A DNA stretch of 64,000 nt from Chitinophaga sp. (GTDB taxonomy: Bacteria > Bacteroidota > Bacteroidia > Chitinophagales > Chitinophagaceae). Where the stretch lies: NCBI RefSeq assembly GCF_019236475.1, contig NZ_JAFAIX010000004.1, forward strand, positions 496,001 through 560,000. The letters are read 5' to 3'. Numbering within the stretch: the stretch's first letter is position 1; each line of letters begins with the position of its first letter. The notes under the pieces were generated by a model. It did not search any database. It had not been told where the DNA came from and was given only the letters and a program-made list of their open reading frames with translations. Shown one piece after another: positions 1 through 8,879 of the stretch. A program made the position numbers and the translations under genes.

Positions 1-747
1 CTCTCGTTTATCCTGGGCTTCGGTTTGTATGGGTCTACCTTCATCATTCCGCTGTATACACAAGGTTTGCTGGGATGGACCGCTACACAGTCCGGTTTGC
101 TCATGGTACCTGCAGCATTAACGACGGCATTCATGATGCCGATTATCGGTAAGATGCTGGAAAAAGGAATACCGCAACAGTATCTCGTAGCGGCAGGTAT
201 GTTCCTCTTCTTCGTGTATAGCTTCTGGGGATATAAAATTATTACACCATCCGATACCGGTTCAGAGTCCTTCTTCTGGATGCTGATTGTGCGCGGGGTA
301 GGTATGGGGCTGCTCTTCATTCCTATCACCACACTGGCACTTTCTTCTCTGAAAGGACAGCAGATTGGCCAGGGCGCCGCCTTTACCGGTATGATGCGTC
401 AGTTGGGAGGTTCCTTTGGTGTGGCGTTGATCACTACTTTCATGACACGCCGTACCCAAATGCACCGCAACGACTTAATACCTTACCTGAATACGAATAA
501 CCCGGATGTGATCAACCGTATCAACAACATGACGGCCAACTTCATGTCTAAAGGGTACGATCCAAAAGTGGCGAAAGGAATGGCTTATCAAATGATGGAT
601 TTCAGTGTTACCAAACAGGCTTCCGTTCAGTCTTACATGGATGTGTTCCTGTACTTGGGGCTGATGTTCCTGATCTGTATTCCATTCGTATTAATGGTAA
701 AAGCTAAGAAACAGCAAGGAAAACTGGATGCTAGTGCGATGCACTAA
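1..747 (+). CDS. DHA2-type MFS drug exporter, C-terminal part (5' end outside window)
   Basis: The reading frame is open from base 1, so the gene starts upstream; a TTG at 25 is only an internal codon. The visible 248 residues hold the last hydrophobic helices of a major facilitator transporter. The stretch GMMRQLGGSFGVAL, followed by a cytoplasmic loop and a final helix, is typical of the 14-helix EmrB/QacA (DHA2) family of proton-driven multidrug exporters in the inner membrane. EmrA- and TolC-type partners, if present, would lie outside the window. It ends before a strong bidirectional terminator. The substrate cannot be inferred. Confidence 0.85.
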   Translation, partial: LSFILGFGLYGSTFIIPLYTQGLLGWTATQSGLLMVPAALTTAFMMPIIGKMLEKGIPQQYLVAAGMFLFFVYSFWGYKIITPSDTGSESFFWMLIVRGVGMGLLFIPITTLALSSLKGQQIGQGAAFTGMMRQLGGSFGVALITTFMTRRTQMHRNDLIPYLNTNNPDVINRINNMTANFMSKGYDPKVAKGMAYQMMDFSVTKQASVQSYMDVFLYLGLMFLICIPFVLMVKAKKQQGKLDASAMH

Positions 748-811
748 GTGGACAGTTCACTATAAAAATATTGTTGCAATAACAGTGTAACAGTTGTAGG
801 TTTAGGTAAAT

Positions 812-835
812 AAGCCCCGATATTCATCGGGGCTT
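812..835. terminator. Bidirectional rho-independent terminator
   Basis: A perfect 9-bp stem (812-820 with 827-835, GC-rich core CCCCG/CGGGG) has a 6-nt loop and T-rich flanks. It sits between two convergent genes, the MFS exporter and the Mpo1-like gene, and can serve both. Confidence 0.85.
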
Positions 836-843
836 TATTATTT

Positions 844-1305
844 TCAGATGGGAATACCTGCTTTTTTGTAGAGGAAACTTAGTAACCAGGCGGGGCCTAT
901 CAGCAGGAACTGTAAATCCTTGAAGAAAGAAGGCTTGGCCCCCTCAATTTTATGACCTATAAACTGCCCTATCCAGGCCAACACGAAAATAACCAGGGAT
1001 AATATCCAAGGGGTTACCCCGAAGTTCTCCAATATCCGCCAGACCCACAGGCATAGTATGCAAAAGATGAGCATACCCGCACTCAGACTCGGCGATAATC
1101 GCACATAATACACCAATACCAGTGCCAAAGCAATATGCGCCACCGTCAATTGTAATCCCCCTACGTCATAAGGCAGCGGTATGCTATAAAGCAAACCGAC
1201 AATACTGAAAAATATAGCAGGTACACAAATCCAGTGAATGGTTTTGTTGACTGGGTTACGGTGGCTGGTACCATATTCATCCAGCCAAGACTGTACTGTT
1301 CTCAT
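844..1305 (-). CDS. Mpo1-like (DUF962) membrane protein
   Basis: This 153-residue protein belongs to the Mpo1/YGL010w family (DUF962). The yeast member is an Fe(II)-dependent dioxygenase that acts on 2-hydroxy fatty acids in alpha-oxidation. The family signature is visible at the N terminus (SHRNPVNKTIHW, with H15 and H24) and near the C terminus (FIGHKIEGAKPSFFKD then LLIGPAWLL). About four hydrophobic helices lie between. The length is normal for bacterial members. The ATG at 1305 directly precedes the conserved region, so the start is secure. The bacterial substrate is unknown; a role in hydroxy-fatty-acid turnover is inferred from the family only. Confidence 0.8.
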   Translation of the reverse strand: MRTVQSWLDEYGTSHRNPVNKTIHWICVPAIFFSIVGLLYSIPLPYDVGGLQLTVAHIALALVLVYYVRLSPSLSAGMLIFCILCLWVWRILENFGVTPWILSLVIFVLAWIGQFIGHKIEGAKPSFFKDLQFLLIGPAWLLSFLYKKAGIPI

Positions 1306-1357
1306 GAATAGATCTGGTTGTTAGTTACTATTAATATACAAAAAAAGAGTTTAAAAT

Positions 1358-1498
1358 CCTCCTTTCTGTTGCCCCTGCCCAACGGGCAGGGACGATGAAA
1401 AAAAGACCAAACCTGACGTCGCAGACGTCAGGTTCGGTCTTTTGATATTTAAATCGACATCGAAGATGTCGATTTGGTCTGTTCCGCCCAAAGGGCGG
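1358..1498. repeat. Hairpin-cluster repeat, copy A (four hairpins)
   Basis: Four consecutive hairpins: 1373-1391 (8-bp CCCTGCCC stem), 1401-1443 (20-bp stem with one mismatch, loop GCA, inner stem TGACGTC/GACGTCA), 1451-1475 (perfect 11 bp, loop GAA) and 1484-1498 (CCGCCC/GGGCGG). The first 50 bases align with the second copy at 14708-14757 (TCCTnTCTGTTGnCCCTGCCC, then the complement, then a run of A). The 1401-1443 hairpin is followed by a U-run on the minus strand, so it can terminate the macroglobulin-like gene that ends at 1529. Confidence 0.8.
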
Positions 1499-1528
1499 TG
1501 ACGCTGCGCTGAGCTTTTGAATTAAATC

Positions 1529-4500
1529 TTATCTGATTTGTATAGATTTCATCCCTTCATGGCCATAAAAGACAGGGAAATACATCAATTCCGCCCTCGC
1601 CGGATTCAACTGGAAAGTCCCACTGTATCTCGGCATCAGTTCTATACTGAACACATGTTGTCCTTTACGCAGTTGCTGACAGAAAATACTCACTTTGTGA
1701 TAGTTATATTCTCTATGTACTTCAGAACCCCAGTAGGATTGCGGTTTTCCGTTATAGGAACATCCAGCAGGAATAGGCACTTCTATCATGACATATTCTG
1801 CATCTGCTGTCACCTCCACATTTACTTTCAGGGTAACTGGTTCGCCGCCATGAAGGGTTTTAACAGTATCGCCTTTTTGTTGGAACCAGGAACGCAATAG
1901 GAATGCGCCATCTTTCACTGTTGGTTGCGGGTTATGATGTTGCTGCCAGGCGTTAAAGTAGATGGTTCTACCACCAGACCTGTTTACCGCCAACGCCGTA
2001 TTACCAGGGAATTCCGCTTTATAAGGGAAATTGGTGATATCGGTGTTATTGATACGCAGTTTTGGTGGAGTTGTTTCGTTTTCGCGGGCTACGTCGTCCC
2101 AGATGGATTCCAGGATGGTGGCTGATTCGTAGGTGTTGCGCCAGCAGCGAATGCCACGCTGTTCGAGTATCCAGGCGCGCGTACTGCGGAGCAACTCTTC
2201 GTGGCCGCCTTCAGCTTTCAGAATGCGATAGGCCCGCAACGTCGTCTGCATGCGATCACCGAGGAAAAACAGACCCTCGTCTCCCCAAAACGTATTTCCC
2301 AACATCGTATGTTGCACATGTGTGGTCAGGAAACTGGTGTTTACTTTCATACCCGCGCGCTGCTTGAGTTCCATCAATTGCAGCGACTGGTAGGGTTTCA
2401 ACTTAGTAAGTGAAATTGTATCTAAGTAAGGCACCAAGTTGAACGCTGGATCGATGTCTTTATACATCTCTAACACAAACAATTTGGCATCAAAATCATT
2501 ATTGTACTTGTCTGTGCGAGGTACTAGCAGTCGCAGTAAATCTTTATTATAAGAACTACTTTTGAACTTAGCATCGTCTGCCATTTTCAGGGCTTTCAGC
2601 ACATGTGCGCTGATCCACTCTGAACTCTGGCCTCCTGACCACCAACCCCATAAACCATCGTTGTTTCTTCTATTATCCAGTAATTCTATCAATTTCCGGA
2701 TATCATTGTCGTAGTTGAAGGCGGAGTCAAATCGTTCTGCCCATTTTTTCTGCAACAGGAACGCCATCAGTTTAGATGCCGTTTGTTCATTACAGAGATA
2801 TTCATATTTCCGCAGGTGCTGTACTTCTTCCAGTAATACCGGCATAGCGGAAGTGCTGGCAAATACGTGGAGGGCGCTAGTATCGCCGGATGGAGGAATG
2901 ACAAAATTGGTGTCGCCACGCAGCAGGAAGAATTTACCCGTTGTTTCTGTAGTGCCGGCAGGCATTACAGGAATGGCTTTATATTCGCCGTCGTCCATGG
3001 TAACGCGGTTAGTAACCTGGAAAGTAGCGCGTAAGCTATCTGCTGCAGGAACAGCAACGGGTGTTACTTCAATGCGGGAATTACGCAGTTGGATATCGCC
3101 TTCTTTTATCACCTGTTTATTGATGAGCAGACTGCGGTCCAGCGCAATGCTGTCTCCCTTATAATTCATCACTTTTGTCAATACGCCCAGCGTATCACCC
3201 GCAATCACAAACTGTGGAAGTGCAAGGCTGGCGCTCAAAGTGCGGAAAGCTTTGGTAACAGTGGTGGCGCTGCCAGACATTTTATTATCTGTCATCGCCA
3301 GGGCATATGTTTTCCAACTAGTGAGATCATCTGGGTAGGTCACGTCAAAGTGGGCCTCGCCATTTTCGTTGGTGCGTAACCGTGGTTGCCAGAAAGCATC
3401 ATCTCGGAAGTTATGACGCAGGGCAATTTTCCTTTCTGACTCGGAACCATCAATGGTATTCTTCTTTTTACCGATTACTTTCTTACCGTTGGATGTAATG
3501 ACAACAGCACCATCTGCTGCACGACTGCCATATAACGCAGTGGCCTGCACAGTTTTCAATACTACGATGTTTGCCACTGCATCCGGATCAAGGTCTTCCA
3601 GTTTGCCCGTGTAGGGAACACCATCAATGACGATGAGCGGCGTGCCCGACATGCCGAGCGAGCTTGTTCCTCGGATAGCAATGCCAGCGGCCTTACCTGA
3701 CATTAAACTATAGGTTTCTATTTTTACCGTTGAAACGCTATAACTCAGGTTTGCCTTTTTTTGAATGCCGTAGCCTGTCACTACTACTTCCTGCAGTGCT
3801 TTAGATACTTCGCTCATGGTAACATTGTAAATATTGGAAGCAGTAATGGATACCTGTCGCGTTTCATAACCCACAAAACTAAAGACCAGTGTGCCCGTTG
3901 GGGTTACTGCCATTTTATACATACCGTTGGCATCTGTCTGTGCACCATTTTGATATCCCAGTATATGGATAGTAACACCAGGAATCCCTACGCCTTTATC
4001 ATCCGTTACTTTGCCCTGAATGATTTTGGTCAGTTTACTATCGGATAGCCTGATATCGGCAGGGGAGGAATAGTTGTTATGAGCCGGTATTGATTTCAGC
4101 ACAGGGATTTGCAGGAAGGGAGCCCCTTTAGATTCTTCAATAAGAGATAAATCTAGTAGGCTGCGCATTTTCCTGATGCTGTCTGTTTCTGGATTAATGA
4201 TAGGAGAGACAAAGTTATATATGCTTTGGCAACCTTTTTTCACTTCCAGGTTTTCCAGTTTTACATAGCCACTGTTATGCATTAGGATCAATATCTTATA
4301 CTGTCCTTCTGAGGTGCCGGAGATCGATTCCACATTGCCATCCGTGAGTGTGAGCCAGGTAGAATCGTTTGTCTTGTAAATGAATACCTGACGGATACTA
4401 TCGCGGAACGAACGGTTTAGTAACAGCTTCAGATTGGATGTACCAATTTCCTGGCGCCTTATGGCAGTATATTCTAGGTTTACTTTATACAGGCTGTCAA

Positions 4501-7303
4501 TATCCGCTGGCCGCCGTACCATATCTTTCAGGGAAGGGAACTCCAGTTCTGATTTCAATTTTCCCCGCAAATAAGTACCACTAATATGTGCTTCTCTTTG
4601 CTTAATGAGTCCGTTCGAAATGATAAACAGGTTATTAGCTTCTGGCTGGAACCATTGATTCACTGTGCCAGCAGCATAATACAAAGATAAACTATTGGCA
4701 ACCGGACCAATGATGGCGGGTGTCATATAGTCTGGCTCTATCTGCAAAGCTTTATTGTTGTTAAAAAGATATTGAGGGGTGCTTTTCCCTGTAGGCTGCA
4801 GTAATATCAGTTTATTATCGATCAGGTACTTTTCACTGAGGGAGAAGGTATCTTTTTTAGGGGTGATATGCACGCCTTCAGATGGCTGATCCAAATTTAT
4901 GCTGATAAAAGTCTTTTTACCATAAGGCACAAAAACAGAATCTACAAGCACTTCCTCATGCGCGGTGCGTATGCGTACTGTGTGCCGGCGAGGTATTACT
5001 TGGAAGCTATAATCGCCAATGGTAGTAGTCCCATGAACATATACCAGGTCGTCGTCTATCCATATGAGGTGCGGGATCTGTGGCACGCCGTTTTTCACGG
5101 CAAAGGGGGCCAGTTGCGTAACATTGTTTAACGATGGTTCAAAGTTATACAGCACTTTTTCCGGGTGGAAGAAGTGGAAGAAGGGCATCGTGTCTAGCCC
5201 CAATACGTCTTTCCATTTACTCCAGTTTAAAGGTCCCTTATCATTGTAAGATATTTCTTCAGGGGTAATGTATCCAAGCTTGGCTTTCCTGAATTTGGCG
5301 GTGCTTTTACCCAAATAAGGAATGACGGGGTCCATACTTTTAAACTTGGAGGTAAAGGCATAAGCTGTCACGTCTGCATCTTTTATGGGTCTGTCCTGAT
5401 AATCTCTCACTTGCACCGTGAGGGCTGCTTTGCCTCCAGGCTGTACAACATCCGGCGCATTGATAGTTACCGACAGGTTGTTGGGGGTATAATAAGCAGT
5501 GGCGGATTCTTTGAATGATTTGCCGCCGTAGACATATTGTGCCTGTACAATATAATGCCGGTTGCTCCATGCTTTGTCAGACCACTGGAGACTGGTTCCA
5601 TATCCGCCATGTACCTTTTTATTTCCCGCATACACCTGGTACCATACAGGAATCTGCGATGGATTGAACATTTTAACAAATACAGAGTCTTTAATCAATT
5701 GGGCATTGAGGCTGATACCACTTTCTTTTTCATTCAATTCAAAGTTTTCCGTAGCATCCGCCGTCTCCGCATCATAACTGGCAACATATGGATTGATGGG
5801 TATTTTGGTAGGTAATTGCACCTGCATATGTCCGATGCTATCGTCTTCGGTATCATTCATTATAATTTCTGCCGGCATGGGAACGGATTTTCCGTTCTTC
5901 TCATAGGTGATTTGGAGCGAATCTGCTATTTTTTCCATGCGGATAAAACTATCGTCTTTGGTATGCTGCAACGACAGCGATGCGGACTTCGTATCATTAC
6001 TGGACGATTTGAGAAAACACCTGACCGTGAAGGAAATATCCGCTTTCGGGAAAATGCTGTCTGGTAAGGTAAGAATGGTTTCGCCCACAGGTTCTAGCGG
6101 AATTTCGGTAGCATATAATTTCTCCGGAATGAATGTGGCTCCCAAGTTATAGTTAGAGGTGTAATTCGTTGTAACCTCAACGGATACACGTCCATCCAGG
6201 ATAGGGAGTTCATTTTCATCCGTTCCTTTCATAAATATTTTTACGGGAGTACCGGTGTGATAATTTTCTTCATCACTGCGGATTTTAAAAGTCAGTTGGC
6301 TGAGCTCATAAGCTTCATATTTGAATGACCTTCCAAATCCAGTATTATAGCGCTTTTTGTCTGTTGGGGCCAGTAGCATGGAGTAAGTATAATCCAGCTT
6401 CATATGTAAACTATCGTTCTGTCGGAAGGCGAATTCATAAGCTCCCGGGCGATAGGGGGATATGCGGGTCAGTATGGTATCCTCATCACGCCCTTGTAGG
6501 TGAAGGTCTAATGTTTCGTTTACTGGTTGGTTGTTATGGTCCAGCAGGAAAGCCTTCATCCGAATAGTATCTCCGGGCTTGAACATCGGCTTATTGAAAA
6601 CCATGTAGCCACTGAATCTATCCTGCCTACCCGAATGATGTTTAAAACGGAAAAATCGCTTCAGTTGTTTGTATTTTCTGCCAAAGTAAGAAGTAGCGCT
6701 ATAGCTGCGATACCTGTCTTTTTTGCGTTTAGCGTAAAAGTAATTCGTTACGCCATTGTATTGTACCTTGATGACACCTCCTTTATGGGTACCTTTCAGG
6801 ATGTATTGATGGGCAGCGGTGTTATAGGGTATTTTTTTGTTGTTAAAGGAGACACGGGCATCACTTACCGGCCGCTGTTGCATGTCGGAAAAAGTAAGGA
6901 GCAGATCATGCTGGTTTTCCAGTAGATGCATGCGCACATTATTCACTGGCGTATAGTCATAGATCAGCTTGGTGCCATCCCCGTAAACAGTAATGTAATT
7001 GCCGGTAGGAATATCAACTGGCCTACGCTTTTTATCGTTCCAAGAGGTGATAAAGGTATGGAGGAGGGTTTCATCGCAATCAAATTCCCGCGCCATCGGC
7101 GGATCATTCTCATCATCATAGTTATCCTCTTCAAAATTCACGTCTAGCAGGGCTGCGCGGAATATCTTCAGTGCTTCTGCATCAGTGATGCGGTAGAGTG
7201 CTTTCGTATGCCCGGTTCTGTCGCTGGTAGACAGCGGCATTTGCGCATAGACGGTGGTAGACAGCAACAGGAATAATAGGATAAATGTTGGCCGTATATT
7301 CAT
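1529..7303 (-). CDS. Alpha-2-macroglobulin-like protein with embedded carboxypeptidase-D-like and SusC-type plug domains
   Basis: A 1924-residue exported protein. The start is the ATG at 7303, because the signal peptide MNIRPTFILLFLLLSTTVYAQ begins there; the 34 upstream open codons have no support. Order: signal peptide; MG2 domain (about 230-330, GYMVFNKPMFKPGDTIRMKA); further macroglobulin-like domains to about 1080; a carboxypeptidase-D regulatory-like fold (about 1095-1170); a SusC-like plug (about 1171-1270, LQEVVVTGYG then IRGTSS, PLIVIDGVPY and ALYGSRAADGAVVIT); the A2M domain (from about 1300); a thioester-type alpha-helical domain with C1504-N-E-Q; and a C-terminal receptor-like domain. 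Bacterial relatives (YfaS/YfhM) trap proteases in the periplasm or on the outer membrane. No beta-barrel follows the plug. The CxEQ motif suggests a working thioester, which is inference. Confidence 0.85.
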   Translation of the reverse strand: MNIRPTFILLFLLLSTTVYAQMPLSTSDRTGHTKALYRITDAEALKIFRAALLDVNFEEDNYDDENDPPMAREFDCDETLLHTFITSWNDKKRRPVDIPTGNYITVYGDGTKLIYDYTPVNNVRMHLLENQHDLLLTFSDMQQRPVSDARVSFNNKKIPYNTAAHQYILKGTHKGGVIKVQYNGVTNYFYAKRKKDRYRSYSATSYFGRKYKQLKRFFRFKHHSGRQDRFSGYMVFNKPMFKPGDTIRMKAFLLDHNNQPVNETLDLHLQGRDEDTILTRISPYRPGAYEFAFRQNDSLHMKLDYTYSMLLAPTDKKRYNTGFGRSFKYEAYELSQLTFKIRSDEENYHTGTPVKIFMKGTDENELPILDGRVSVEVTTNYTSNYNLGATFIPEKLYATEIPLEPVGETILTLPDSIFPKADISFTVRCFLKSSSNDTKSASLSLQHTKDDSFIRMEKIADSLQITYEKNGKSVPMPAEIIMNDTEDDSIGHMQVQLPTKIPINPYVASYDAETADATENFELNEKESGISLNAQLIKDSVFVKMFNPSQIPVWYQVYAGNKKVHGGYGTSLQWSDKAWSNRHYIVQAQYVYGGKSFKESATAYYTPNNLSVTINAPDVVQPGGKAALTVQVRDYQDRPIKDADVTAYAFTSKFKSMDPVIPYLGKSTAKFRKAKLGYITPEEISYNDKGPLNWSKWKDVLGLDTMPFFHFFHPEKVLYNFEPSLNNVTQLAPFAVKNGVPQIPHLIWIDDDLVYVHGTTTIGDYSFQVIPRRHTVRIRTAHEEVLVDSVFVPYGKKTFISINLDQPSEGVHITPKKDTFSLSEKYLIDNKLILLQPTGKSTPQYLFNNNKALQIEPDYMTPAIIGPVANSLSLYYAAGTVNQWFQPEANNLFIISNGLIKQREAHISGTYLRGKLKSELEFPSLKDMVRRPADIDSLYKVNLEYTAIRRQEIGTSNLKLLLNRSFRDSIRQVFIYKTNDSTWLTLTDGNVESISGTSEGQYKILILMHNSGYVKLENLEVKKGCQSIYNFVSPIINPETDSIRKMRSLLDLSLIEESKGAPFLQIPVLKSIPAHNNYSSPADIRLSDSKLTKIIQGKVTDDKGVGIPGVTIHILGYQNGAQTDANGMYKMAVTPTGTLVFSFVGYETRQVSITASNIYNVTMSEVSKALQEVVVTGYGIQKKANLSYSVSTVKIETYSLMSGKAAGIAIRGTSSLGMSGTPLIVIDGVPYTGKLEDLDPDAVANIVVLKTVQATALYGSRAADGAVVITSNGKKVIGKKKNTIDGSESERKIALRHNFRDDAFWQPRLRTNENGEAHFDVTYPDDLTSWKTYALAMTDNKMSGSATTVTKAFRTLSASLALPQFVIAGDTLGVLTKVMNYKGDSIALDRSLLINKQVIKEGDIQLRNSRIEVTPVAVPAADSLRATFQVTNRVTMDDGEYKAIPVMPAGTTETTGKFFLLRGDTNFVIPPSGDTSALHVFASTSAMPVLLEEVQHLRKYEYLCNEQTASKLMAFLLQKKWAERFDSAFNYDNDIRKLIELLDNRRNNDGLWGWWSGGQSSEWISAHVLKALKMADDAKFKSSSYNKDLLRLLVPRTDKYNNDFDAKLFVLEMYKDIDPAFNLVPYLDTISLTKLKPYQSLQLMELKQRAGMKVNTSFLTTHVQHTMLGNTFWGDEGLFFLGDRMQTTLRAYRILKAEGGHEELLRSTRAWILEQRGIRCWRNTYESATILESIWDDVARENETTPPKLRINNTDITNFPYKAEFPGNTALAVNRSGGRTIYFNAWQQHHNPQPTVKDGAFLLRSWFQQKGDTVKTLHGGEPVTLKVNVEVTADAEYVMIEVPIPAGCSYNGKPQSYWGSEVHREYNYHKVSIFCQQLRKGQHVFSIELMPRYSGTFQLNPARAELMYFPVFYGHEGMKSIQIR

Positions 7304-7321
7304 AGTCAAGGGAGTTGGATG

Positions 7322-7329
7322 CAAACTTA
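7322..7329 (-). promoter_or_regulatory. Candidate -7 box for the macroglobulin-like gene
   Basis: TAAGTTTG on the minus strand matches the Bacteroidota -7 consensus TAnnTTTG and lies 18 nt before the ATG at 7303. No clear -33 element is seen. Confidence 0.5.
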
Positions 7330-7427
7330 ATGTACTTTTTTTTAGCCAGAAATGATCAAGATGGGTGTGAAATCGTATATAGGTCGCCGTTAGGCGTAAT
7401 TTCAATAGTTTTTGCTAACTTTCCATG

Positions 7428-7435
7428 TACGTTTG
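7428..7435 (+). promoter_or_regulatory. Candidate -7 box for the beta-hydroxyacid dehydrogenase gene
   Basis: TACGTTTG is an exact TAnnTTTG match, 37 nt before the ATG at 7473, in the divergent spacer. Confidence 0.5.
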
Positions 7436-7472
7436 TAAAACCTTGTAGACTTTCACTTAAAGCAGATTTATT

Positions 7473-8357
7473 ATGCAAAAAATTGGATTTATTGGATTGG
7501 GAAACCTCGGGTTGCCTATAGCGGCGAATTTATTGAAGGCAGGCCATCAGTTGAAGGTGTATAATCGTACACGGGAAAAGGCAAAACCCTTGGAGCAGTT
7601 GGGCGCCGTGTTGGTAGACAGTCCTGCGGATGCGGTGGAGAAAGGAGGCATTGTATGCACCCTGGTATCGGATGATGCTGCTGTCAGGGAGATAGCGAAT
7701 GAAAAATTCTTGCAAGCGTTGGGGCAGGGTGGTATACACGTATCTATGAGTACCATATCTCCGGAGACCGCCAATGACCTAGCTTCTGGGCATAAGGAAT
7801 ATGGTGTGCATTATGTGGCTGCTCCTGTATTTGCAAGGCCAGAGGCGGCAGCAGCGAAAGTAGGAAATGCAGTGATTAGTGGAGACGCGGTTGCAAAGGA
7901 ACGCATCAAGTCCTTGTTGCAGGATGGTTTTGCAAAAAATGTCTTCGATGTAGGCCCAAAGGCAGGGAGTGCCAATGTACTGAAGCTAATAGGCAACTTT
8001 ATGATTGGCGGCGCTATGGAGCTCATGGCAGAATCCTTTGTGCTGGCGGAGAAAAACGGACTGGATGTAAATGCAGCCTATGAAATGCTGACCACTACCT
8101 TGTTTACCGGCCCCGTTTTCCGTAACTACGGTGCGATGATCCTAAACCGGGAATTTACGGGCAATCCTGCTTTTAAAGCTTCCCTTGGATTAAAGGATAT
8201 AGACCTGGTGCTGGAAACAGCCCGCAAGTCCTATACGCCCATGCCGATAGCGAATTTAGTGCATCAGCGACTACTTACAGTGCTCAGCAAGGGGAGAAGA
8301 GATGCAGATTGGGTAGCACTGGCTACTGGCGCTATCAATGATGCCGGACTAAAATAA
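7473..8357 (+). CDS. NAD(P)-dependent beta-hydroxyacid dehydrogenase family protein
   Basis: A 294-residue cytoplasmic enzyme of the 3-hydroxyisobutyrate dehydrogenase / tartronate semialdehyde reductase family. The N-terminal Rossmann motif G5FIGLGNLG13 binds the dinucleotide, and NRTREKA after the second strand fits an NADP preference. The middle motif GSANVLKLIGNF carries the expected catalytic lysine, K171. The C-terminal helical dimerisation domain is complete. Bacteroidota members often reduce succinic semialdehyde or imines (glyoxylate/succinic semialdehyde reductase, imine reductase), so the substrate stays open. It ends exactly where the convergent HxlR gene ends, with no spacer. Confidence 0.85.
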   Translation: MQKIGFIGLGNLGLPIAANLLKAGHQLKVYNRTREKAKPLEQLGAVLVDSPADAVEKGGIVCTLVSDDAAVREIANEKFLQALGQGGIHVSMSTISPETANDLASGHKEYGVHYVAAPVFARPEAAAAKVGNAVISGDAVAKERIKSLLQDGFAKNVFDVGPKAGSANVLKLIGNFMIGGAMELMAESFVLAEKNGLDVNAAYEMLTTTLFTGPVFRNYGAMILNREFTGNPAFKASLGLKDIDLVLETARKSYTPMPIANLVHQRLLTVLSKGRRDADWVALATGAINDAGLK

Positions 8358-8729
8358 TCAGCCTGCCGCTTGCATCTCAGCTTGCGCTGGCATATGCTCC
8401 AGGCCCCAGGAAGACATGACCTCCAGGATGGGTTCCATGGAATAGCCCAATGGGGTTAGCTCATATTCAACACGTGGCGGCACTTCCGGGTAGATGATAC
8501 GCTGTATTAGTCCGTCGTTTTCCATTTCCCGCAACTGCAATACCAGTACGCGTTCGGAGATACCATTGATAGACTTCTTCAACTCAGTATAACGCATCTT
8601 CCCGTCAAGTAGCCGCCATATTATTGCAGGTTTCCATCTGTTGCCGATGAGCGACAGCGTGAACACCGTACCACAGTCGCCTCTCAACTGGCGCGCATTG
8701 ATCGCATTAGTGGAGTTTTCCTTTTTCAT
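8358..8729 (-). CDS. HxlR-family winged-helix transcriptional regulator
   Basis: A 123-residue regulator taken from the ATG at 8729; an upstream TTG at 8759 would add ten residues with no family support. The HxlR signature is complete: a conserved cysteine near the N terminus (C19 in RGDCGTVF), then LIGNRWKPAIIWRLL, the helix-turn-helix ELKKSINGISERVLVLQLREMENDGLI, and the wing PPRVEYELTPLG. Family members sense electrophiles or redox state, often through that cysteine, and usually control a neighbouring oxidoreductase. The adjacent convergent dehydrogenase is a possible target, but so are distant genes. Confidence 0.88.
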   Translation of the reverse strand: MKKENSTNAINARQLRGDCGTVFTLSLIGNRWKPAIIWRLLDGKMRYTELKKSINGISERVLVLQLREMENDGLIQRIIYPEVPPRVEYELTPLGYSMEPILEVMSSWGLEHMPAQAEMQAAG

Positions 8730-8824
8730 ATAGCCATAAAAGTAGGATTTTTTTAACAACGGACAGTTCCCACAGCGGCCTGAACCCCGTTCCAGAAAAA
8801 TCTAACAGAAGAAAAAAAATATAT

Positions 8825-8832
8825 TATATTTG
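8825..8832 (+). promoter_or_regulatory. Candidate -7 box for the ROK gene
   Basis: TATATTTG matches TAnnTTTG, 47 nt before the ATG at 8880 and immediately upstream of the palindrome at 8840-8857. Confidence 0.5.
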
Positions 8833-8839
8833 TCCTCAT

Positions 8840-8857
8840 CGCTAAAACGATTTAGCG
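8840..8857. promoter_or_regulatory. LacI-type operator-like palindrome in the ROK leader
   Basis: CGCTAAAACGATTTAGCG is an 18-bp near-palindrome with a central CG; eight of nine positions are symmetric. A central CG flanked by A/T steps is the usual layout of LacI/GalR-family operators. It begins about 8 nt after the -7 box, so a bound repressor would block initiation. No LacI-type gene is in the window, so the cognate regulator is unknown. Confidence 0.45.
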
Positions 8858-8879
8858 ATTAACCTGCATTTTTTAACAT

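Noticed and set aside
2715..3164. 149-codon plus-strand ORF within the macroglobulin-like gene
   Set aside because: Shadow frame with low-complexity composition; the minus-strand protein has clear domains here.
7304..7405. 34-codon N-terminal extension of the macroglobulin-like gene
   Set aside because: It would bury a perfect signal peptide inside the protein, and it crosses the promoter-like box at 7322-7329.
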